Below, piece after piece: positions 8,097-14,142 of a DNA stretch of 14,142 nt (positions within the stretch are counted from its first letter, which is position 1; the number at the start of each line of letters is the position of its first letter). The notes under the pieces were generated by a model that was not told the origin of the DNA, made no database searches, and saw only the letters and a list, made by a program, of their open reading frames with translations. Source of the stretch: Scytalidium lignicola (Eukaryota; Ascomycota; Leotiomycetes); assembly GCA_002812745.2 (NCBI GenBank), contig NCSJ02000608.1:1-14142 (forward strand), written 5' to 3'. Both the position numbers and the translations under genes were made by a program.

Positions 8097-9868
8097 ATGC
8101 TAGGCTACATTCTAACGGCCTTCGTGGCTCTCTCTCTCTTCTCGTACCTCCTCATCTACCCGGTTGTCCATTACTTCTGGGACCCCAAGGGCCTGTGCAA
8201 ATACCCCAGTCTTAATTTTCTATCAGGCATCACCGATCTTGCTTTCATCTGGGAGGCAAATAAGCCCTTCCGGTCAAATGTCTTGCGTGAGGCACATAAG
8301 AAGTCGCCAGTCGTACGGATTGGGCCAAATTCGTTGTCATATGGGACTGTTACTGCTATTAAGGTATGATTTCCCAAAGCCTTCAAAACTTAGAAGACCT
8401 CAAAACCACAAACGAATGAGTTGTAGCTGATTTAAGGCACTTGAAAAAAAGGACATATACGGCCACGGCACAACATGCATCAAAGACATCTTCTACGACA
8501 CACTCGCCGGCACACACCACCATCTCGCCGACGTCCGTGACAAAGAAGATCACCAACGCAAGAGACGCATCCTCTCCAGCGCCTATGCACTCAAAAACCT
8601 CGAGGGCTGGGAACACAAAGTCGCTGATAAGACCGAACGCATTATTAAAGCCTTCGACGCACAATGTACCCCTCCCCTGAAGGACGAAATTCCCGCCCCT
8701 GAAGATTTAACCATTGATTATCGCACTTGGACAAATTTCTTCACCCTCGACGCTATAGCTGATATCGGTCTCAGCGAACGCTTGGGGTTTCTAGATACCG
8801 GTGATGATCTCACTACCGCGGAGAAAATGGACGGAACATTGTACAAGGTTAATTATCGACAATGTCTGCACTCGACGGCACGGGCACAGGCTGGGTTAGT
8901 TTGGGCGTATGAGTGGTTTCCATTCTTGACGGAGCTGTCGAAGGTGTTTTCAAGCAAGTATCGACGAATGTGGGAGTTGAATAAGGGGTGGAATGATATT
9001 GTGTATCACCGAGCGACACAGAGGTTGAAGCGATATAAAGCCGGGGAGAAGTTGGAGGATTTCTTTCAGTGTTTGATGGAGGATAAGGACGGGAATCCAA
9101 ACGGAATGGAGTGGGGAGAGATTGTTGCTGAGATATCGATTATGAGTATGTTTTCTCTTCCTCGTCTTTCTCTCCTCCTTCCCCCCTCCTTCTCCCCTCC
9201 TTCTCCTTTTCCCTTCCATTTCATTCCATTCATCCCACCTCCTCCCCCTTCCTGACAAGTCTTCAGTGAACGCAGGTTCCGACACCACCGCCATAGCAAT
9301 GTCCAACGTAATGTACCAACTCCTCAAAAACCCATCCTGTCTCTCCAAACTCCGCGCCGAAATCGACTCCATCCTCGAGCCGTCAGAAATAGTCGCTCCC
9401 TATGACAAAGTCCGGCATCTCCCCTACCTTCGCGCCTGCCTGGACGAATCACTCCGTCTCTTCCCCCCATCAACCTTTGGTCTCCCTCGACGCACGCCTC
9501 CTGAGGGCGCACCTATCCTGGGGGATTTCATCCCAGGAAACACCTCAGTGTCGATCTCAGCCTACGTCGCTCATCGCGATGAGTCAGTTTTTCCTGAACC
9601 GGATCGTTTCAGACCTGAGCGCTGGCTTGAGGAAGGCGCGAAGGAGTTGCAGGCCGCGTTTATTACCTTCAGTACTGGTGCCAGGGGATGTATTGGTCGG
9701 AATATTAGTTACTTGGAACAGACTGTGCTGTTGGCTAGTATGGTTCATAGGTATGAGTTTGCACTGCCGAGGAAGGAGTGGGAACTGACGAGGTGGGAGA
9801 CGTTTAATTTGATGCCGGGGCCGATGCCACTTAAGGTTTGGAGGAGGAGGTTTGGGAGTGAGGAATAG
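8097..9868 (+). CDS. Microsomal cytochrome P450 monooxygenase, complete, three exons
   Basis: Heme-thiolate monooxygenase of class II type, which would take electrons from a CPR such as its divergent neighbour. Exons are 8097-8363, 8452-9145 and 9267-9868; the introns (88 and 121 bases) have GTATGA and GTATGT donors and AAG and CAG acceptors, and all joins are in phase. The model gives 520 aa, a normal fungal length. Residues 3-26 form an N-terminal membrane anchor followed by a hinge, DPKGLCKYP. The I-helix oxygen-binding motif AGSDTT lies at 323-328, ExxR as ESLR at 381-384, the PERF-type motif as FRPERW at 435-440, and the heme loop FSTGARGCIG at 455-464 with Cys462 as iron ligand. All core residues are intact. 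It resembles fungal P450s often labelled benzoate 4-monooxygenase-like, but I cannot assign a CYP family or substrate. ATG 8097 directly precedes the anchor. Confidence 0.95.
9151..9252 (+). repeat. Polypyrimidine tract filling the second P450 intron
   Basis: About 100 bases of almost pure C/T, with recurring CTCCTTC-type units and only scattered purines, fill nearly the whole intron between GTATGT (9146) and the CAG acceptor (9264-9266). It is far longer than needed for splicing and is a strand-asymmetric, potentially triplex-forming tract. Confidence 0.8.
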
Positions 9869-10007
9869 AATGCAGGCATCTTCTTGACTGAATAGTTGTA
9901 TGGTGTGGTATGGCATTGGCTCATGTAAAATAACTTCTTTGTCACTCTTTGCTTTTCATCTTATTGTTTATTTATTACATGATATGATTTGATTTGATTA
10001 TGAGTAG
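9869..10007. terminator. Convergent 3' intergenic region of the P450 and transcription factor genes
   Basis: Only 139 bases separate the two stop codons. On the minus strand, downstream of the transcription factor stop, there are AATAAATAAACAATAAG poly(A)-signal-like words (about 9957-9977). The region is AT-rich with a short GATTTGATTTGATT repeat. The 3' UTRs of the two genes probably overlap. Confidence 0.5.
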
Positions 10008-12617
10008 TTATGAATACCATTCCCATAAAGTCTTTAATCGGTTCTGGATCTCTGATGTTGGCCACGCATGTTGTGTTTCTGTATAATTTAATATGTCAAG
10101 GATGGCCTCCCTTTCTCGTATATCAGAGAACTGCTCACCACCTGACAGGGTGTTAGTACTTCGAACATATTGTGTTACTCAAGGCCTGCATTTTGACTCA
10201 CACATTGCAATCGCAATACAAGCGGAATTCATTGCAGGAGGAACACGTCGGTTCGAGATTGCTACCCCGCACACTCTCTTCACTATATCCATTATTTCAA
10301 GCTTTGGATATTATTAGCCAGGGTTTGGGAAAAACTACTGGGTTATGAGTGTACTGTACCTCAACGCGACGTACCGCTTCCCGGTGAGCAGGTCCAAATC
10401 GGGGTATTCGCGGGTTAAACACTGTTAATAGAATCCTTGCAAGGTCATAATGCTGAACGCCTGTGACTAAGAAACCATCAGCACTTAACTTTTAAACCCC
10501 ATACATCAAGTGAAAAACAAACCATGACAGTTAGATAAAAACCACAGCTCTGGATAAATCTCACCAAGGCTGGGATTGGCAGGCTTGTCATATATCGGAT
10601 CAAATGAGTGCGGCCGAAGCTGCTGCCAAGCTCTTTGATACTCGACGAGAGCATCATAGTCATCGTTATTGTATCGATGTTCACCATAGCAATACATGAG
10701 TACATCAGCACAGTGCACGACTATCCTATGAGCCCAGGTGCAGTCATCTGTCGGCTCAAGCGAATGGTAGGCATCACATGATGTTAAAGAAAGTCGAAAG
10801 GGGCATTGTTTCAAGAAGGAAACGTACACCTCCTGTCTGTATGCTATTCGGAAGGCAGCTCTTCGGAGACCGGTATCATGGATACTGAGCTCAGCTTGTG
10901 CATCTAGAAAGACTTTAGTTCCTTTGAGTCCTGTCTCCCAGTTCCCTTCACCTAGTGGTTCTGTAATCCTCAATTAGCACGAAATACACTATATCTCCGA
11001 GAGTAAGAGATGACTAACCATCCACTTCATCATAAAAACGAAGAAGAATAGACGCAGCAAGCAAGTTTTCGTCATACACAGCCTCCTCATTATTGGACAT
11101 CTCAACGAGGCATTCGATGCATCGGCTATGGTATTCCACAGCAGTCTCCATTTTCAAGTCTGGTAGGCATTTCCCTAGATACTCCACATTATTACCATTT
11201 CTGTACTGGTCAAGGCGACAGAGATGTCTTGCCGAGGCCGTGTATATAGCGTATAACAGTGCAGGGCATTGGAGGGCCCTTTGTGGGATTATAAGGGAGA
11301 AATGGCATTCTGGATCACATAAGTCGAACTGTAATCGTCAGGACTAAGCCCAATCATTATTCAGAAGGGATGCACATCTTTTGGTGAAGAAATACAACTC
11401 ACCCAACAAGCTAGATTATCGATGAAGTAGCGAGTAAGGCATGCCTCCTGGACATTCAAATGAGGCCAGCATTTAGGAATGCTTGGTCCGGCAACTCCCT
11501 GTGTGTTTCCTGAATTTAGGGAAGAGGTGATGGAATGATGTGGTTGGAAGCCATGAATGTCTGATAAATCTGCCGCCCGTAGTAGGGAGGCGATAGAGTT
11601 CTCATTAGGGGTATGAATGCTAGAATCAAATGTCCGAGTCGTGTCGTGCGTGGACTCAAAGGAATTGGGAGAATGAAAGCTTGTTGCCTCAGATGCGTGA
11701 CCAGAGCGGCTTCTGGGGGTATCTGGAGAACCCAGCTGAGTGCTGACATGCACAGATCCCGCGCTCCATATGTTGGAATCAGTAGTGAAAACCGGGCCTT
11801 CCGTAGAGATGGTAGCCGTAGGTGGGCTCCATTGTGAGGTGTCATGGTCTTGATTTACGGAAACCCGGTGGTCGATTGATCTGGCTGTCGTTGTTGTCCT
11901 TCCAAGGTAATACAGTGATCCTGACGAGTAGCTTACTGGACAGGTTTGGCCGTTGGAAACTTTCTGGTAGATCTCCTCGAGTTCTGGTGTCTCATCCACG
12001 AACTCAGAACAGACTACACCTACATGTTAGCAAGTTGCCTAATTCGGCAAATTTCCATGCAAGATGATCATGCCCAACAAGACAGGAGAGGGCAAGAGCA
12101 GGCAAGGAGAACGCACTTCTTCCGCTTATCTTAACCCAGGGCTGGTCCTTGGCAAAATTGGAATCATATTTAGCACTGGATCCATGACGAAAGATGTGAA
12201 TTACGCCTCTGCCGGGTGATTTAGCTGAGCCAGGGGGGATAGATTCTCCTTCTGGTGCAGTATTCGGTTAGTTATTGTTTCACAGAATCGCAGGTAGTGA
12301 GATGTCATAATTCTGGGAGTAAAACAACGCGGCTTTGAGGGTTTTGACGGAGACTGAATCCGAAGCCGCGTGTACTCCACCGGTACGATGCGACAACCAG
12401 CCCCAGACTCAAACAGGATGAGCGCTTACCATTCCCGTTTGCACTGATGTTGCCATTCTCCGTTGCATTTGCATCAACATTTGTATCTGCATGATTGCTG
12501 CTGTTACGTCTCACTAAGGAAGAACTGTGATTAGAATAGTGAAATGTCAGCACATCCCGGTATCTCCAGAAGATCAATCAGCACTTACTTTTGTCCGCGC
12601 TCTCCCGGCGGCTGCAT
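10008..12617 (-). CDS. Fungal-specific transcription factor (Fungal_trans_2, PF11951 type), nine-exon model
   Basis: Probable nuclear regulator. My exons: 12617-12589, 12524-12430, 12251-12117, 12019-11403, 11328-11019, 10960-10523, 10466-10360, 10301-10202, 10141-10008. All phases agree, giving 654 aa, usual for the family. The last six exons are strong: [17 protein letters not shown], then [10 protein letters not shown] (from residue 293), [60 protein letters not shown], and a terminal HAWPTSE segment match the conserved domain order as I know it. Residues about 110-270 are a Ser/Thr-rich linker. The first three exons are weaker: the exon 2/3 intron is 178 bases, and the exon 3/4 donor (GTGCGT) could be replaced by GTTAAG. 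No Zn2Cys6 cluster is visible, which is odd for this family, so the true N-terminus may differ. It is divergent from the transporter, convergent with the P450. Confidence 0.85.
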
Positions 12618-12719
12618 CTAGAGACAGATACGAAGCGCCCGGCAGCCAAGTGCACACAACAAAGGTTTTCCCCAGCGTCTACAGCGTCTAGAGTAGAGTC
12701 GGTACTCGCCTTGGTGCAT
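12618..12719 (-). promoter_or_regulatory. Upstream ORF (33 codons) whose stop abuts the proposed transcription factor start
   Basis: On the minus strand an ATG at 12719 opens a 33-codon frame ending in TAG at 12620-12618, with the proposed main ATG at 12617-12615 immediately after it (TAGATG). It lies downstream of CT-rich DNA (about 12960-12870) that looks like a fungal transcription start region. If the main start is right, translation would depend on leaky scanning or reinitiation. Alternatively the stretch is part of an unrecognised first exon. Confidence 0.35.
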
Positions 12720-12929
12720 GGCCAGGGAGTAAATGTCTTCCCGATGTTGCTGCAATGGCAATACTCCGGTAGTGAGAGGGTAAACTCCAAGAAAAGGTCG
12801 GCTTGAAGCAAGGGCAGATGCAGTAGAATGGGGCCGAAAGATGACAAGAGTGATTGGCACAAGTAGTAAGCAAGGTGAAGGTAGTGGAGGATGTGGAAGT
12901 TGTGGAGGTTAGAGAAGTGAAAGTTGCCT

Positions 12930-13009
12930 GCGGAGGGGATAATAAGGCAATTTATCGAGAGGGGAGAACGGAGACTCTGGGGAAGTTGCCCTTTGCGGGG
13001 TCCCCGCAA
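12930..13009. promoter_or_regulatory. CreA-type (SYGGRG) site cluster with a 17-base palindrome
   Basis: Sites fitting the carbon-catabolite repressor consensus SYGGRG are GCGGAG (12930-12935), CTGGGG (12977-12982), GCGGGG (12995-13000) and its inverse CCCCGC (13002-13007). The last two form the perfect odd palindrome TTGCGGGGTCCCCGCAA (12993-13009). Four matches in 80 bases is well above the roughly 0.3 expected by chance. Closely paired CreA sites are known to matter in Aspergillus divergent promoters. A role in glucose repression of the transporter or regulator is inferred. Confidence 0.45.
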
Positions 13010-13076
13010 GCTTTCTTTGCCGGCGGCGTTTCTTCAGAGACTCCCAGACTCCTCCCCCGTGTATGGATATGGGGAG

Positions 13077-13088
13077 ACTCGGCCGAGT
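13077..13088. promoter_or_regulatory. Perfect palindrome ACTCGGCCGAGT with adjoining CGG/CCG triplets
   Basis: This 12-base perfect palindrome contains CGG (13080-13082) directly followed by CCG (13083-13085), the inverted triplet arrangement bound by dimeric Zn2Cys6 regulators. It is about 415 bases before the transporter ATG. The binding factor is unknown. Confidence 0.35.
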
Positions 13089-13193
13089 GGCGGCTCAGCT
13101 CAAGTCAATTCAAAGAGAATTCGAGTTGATTAATTGCCTCTTTTGTGATTCGCCGTTCCCCGACAAATCTCCCCATGGCGTCTCTGTTGTACA

Positions 13194-13248
13194 TTGCGCT
13201 GCAAAGAACAAGACAATGCCAGAACGCTTGGATTGCGCCGCGCAAAGA
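13194..13248. promoter_or_regulatory. Repeated TTGCGC-GCAAAGA motif, one copy palindromic
   Basis: TTGCGCTGCAAAGA (13194-13207) and TTGCGCCGCGCAAAGA (13233-13248) are related words 39 bases apart. The second contains the perfect inverted repeat TTGCGC-C-GCGCAA, and the CreA palindrome at 12993 has the same TTGCG/CGCAA ends. They look like bZIP-type half-sites. No function is known. Confidence 0.3.
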
Positions 13249-13325
13249 GGATTACAAAATATGGGATTCAAGAACGCCAAATTTGGGGTTAAATGCCTCG
13301 GTGACCTGGTCCATGTCCTCCACGT

Positions 13326-13334
13326 TATATATAT
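13326..13334 (+). promoter_or_regulatory. TATA box of the transporter gene
   Basis: TATATATAT stands out in otherwise balanced sequence about 170 bases before the ATG at 13503, a plausible core promoter position that leaves a 5' leader of roughly 100-140 bases. Confidence 0.5.
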
Positions 13335-13502
13335 CACAAAGCCACCCTTCATTTCCGCTTTTCCACTACGCTGCAAATTGTCAGACTTTAAACTCGACAC
13401 CACTCCATCATCACTGGCCGTCTTCTAGGTCTCCTGGTAGATACCCACCACACCGCAAGCTCCTGATAACAGTCATTGGCGCCGTCTTTAAGTCAAGCAA
13501 CT

Positions 13503-14142
13503 ATGAGTCCTGTTACAGAACTCGACCAGAAGGTTAAGGACCAGACGGCGCACCTCGAAAAGGTCGACCAGCTGTCCACCAAGTCCTCAGATAACAGCAT
13601 CTTCGACACTGACAACCTCGACGAACTCGATAGCATTGAAAATACTCCCTCTAGCAAGTTCGTGTGGCTGGTCAGCATCACGGCGAGTGTTGGAGGGTTG
13701 CTGTTCGGTAGATCCCACCTTTTTTTGCTCATTCATTACACAAAAGCATCAGTACTTTATCACTCAAGGTAATACAAAAAAACTAATAGTCAAGGATAGG
13801 CTATGATACTGGCATTATCTCTGCCGTCCTGGTCTACCTCGACGATGACCTCGGCAAGATCCTAAACTCAAGCGACAAGGAGCTCATTACATCCATTACC
13901 TCTGGCGGCGCCTTCATTGGGGCCGTCGTCGCTGGTCTCACGGCCGATCGCTATGGCAGAAAGGGAGCAATCTACGTTGGTGCTGTTCTCTTTATAATCG
14001 GTGCCATCCTGCAAGCTTGTTCATACTCGCTGGTGCAGATGACTGTAGGCAGATGTGTGGTTGGGCTTGGTGTGGGTTCTGCAGCCATGATTGTGCCCGT
14101 AAGTTTTAATTATCTTTCCATTCTACCTTTACTAAAAGCCCC
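13503..14142 (+). CDS. MFS sugar/myo-inositol-type transporter, N-terminal part, cut by the right edge
   Basis: Plasma-membrane transporter of the sugar porter family, probably a proton symporter. Exons seen are 13503-13707 and 13800-14098; the 92-base intron (donor GTAGAT, branch CTAAT, acceptor TAG) splits the Gly codon of GYDTG, and a third intron begins GTAAGT at 14099. This gives 168 residues of an expected 500-580. Residues 1-50 are a hydrophilic acidic cytosolic tail. Helix 1 runs WLVSITASVGGLLFGYDTG (about 55-73). The loop motif DRYGRK (118-123) and GRCVVGLGVGSA (152-163) match the two sugar-transporter signatures. SSDKELITSITSGGA and GSAAMIVP are close to fungal myo-inositol transporters, so inositol is the best guess, with hexoses possible. 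Its promoter is shared with the transcription factor gene. ATG 13503 is the first in-frame ATG. Confidence 0.93.

Larger units (their letters stand above)
12720..13502. promoter_or_regulatory. Shared divergent promoter between transcription factor and transporter
   Basis: About 0.8-0.9 kb separates the two divergent start codons. It contains CT-rich DNA on the transcription factor side, a cluster of CreA-type sites and palindromes in the middle, and a TATA box about 170 bases before the transporter ATG. Several open frames cross it (for example plus-strand 13063-13428), but none looks like a protein, and the longest one includes the TATA box. No transposon or RNA gene is seen. Confidence 0.6.

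Noticed and set aside
8383..8664. Minus-strand open frame opposite P450 exon 2
   Set aside because: It is a shadow of the P450 reading frame, which has clear domain support.
8950..9372. Minus-strand open frame rich in Gly, Arg, Lys and Glu
   Set aside because: It is the antisense of the polypyrimidine intron and the flanking P450 exons.
12060..12135. KRKKC followed by several cysteines in one minus-strand frame, a possible zinc cluster
   Set aside because: The frame is bounded by TAA and TGA, has no upstream C-x2-C pair, and lies at and within an intron with a good branch point.
12618..12719. Cys/Arg-rich reading that looks a little like the second half of a Zn2Cys6 cluster
   Set aside because: The spacing (C-x8-C-x3-C-x6-C) is wrong, the basic CRxRKxKC part is missing, and the frame stops before the regulator's coding frame.
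12578..13009. 143-residue minus-strand open frame
   Set aside because: It lies over CT-rich leader DNA and promoter palindromes and ends inside the first intron of the regulator; its composition is that of pyrimidine-rich non-coding DNA.
13063..13428. 121-residue plus-strand open frame in the divergent promoter
   Set aside because: No family resemblance, it contains the TATA box of the transporter, and two other frames overlap it equally well.

Overview
The window is nuclear DNA from a filamentous ascomycete (Pezizomycotina). Genes carry short introns of about 55-180 bases with GTAAGT/GTATGT/GTGAGT-type donors and CTAAC/CTAAT-type branch points. The protein families are typical of such fungi. 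The left third looks mutated by RIP (repeat-induced point mutation): it is very AT-rich, and many in-frame TAA and TAG codons sit where CAA or CAG would be expected. I cannot name the species.

Layout. Bases 1 to about 4920 are an AT-rich transposon graveyard. A Ty3/gypsy-like LTR retrotransposon lies on the minus strand, with its 5' LTR at about 2978-3338 and a decayed gag at about 1521-2910, and runs off the left edge. A second, plus-strand transposon relic (about 4190-4772) ends in a cysteine-rich CXC-type domain. It is followed by a tandem duplication and a cluster of TTTACGTATGGGC palindromes (4791-4916), exactly where the composition changes to normal gene DNA.

From 4980 on the genes look intact. 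A full-length NADPH-cytochrome P450 reductase (minus, 7150-4980, 2 exons, 704 aa) and a microsomal cytochrome P450 (plus, 8097-9868, 3 exons, 520 aa) are divergently arranged. Between them is an unrecognised minus-strand coding-like segment (7970-7281). A fungal-specific transcription factor of the Fungal_trans_2 (PF11951) type follows on the minus strand (12617-10008, 9 exons by my model, about 654 aa), convergent with the P450. Its 5' side faces a plus-strand MFS sugar/myo-inositol-type transporter that starts at 13503 and is cut by the right edge. The shared 0.9 kb promoter holds several CreA-type sites and palindromes.

How it may work together (inference). The reductase supplies electrons from NADPH to the P450 at the ER membrane, so the two could form a dedicated monooxygenase unit. 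The transcription factor may regulate this unit, the transporter, or both. The position beside a transposon island, with reductase, oxidase, regulator and transporter together, resembles a small specialised-metabolism or catabolic cluster, but no backbone synthase is visible and the substrate is unknown.
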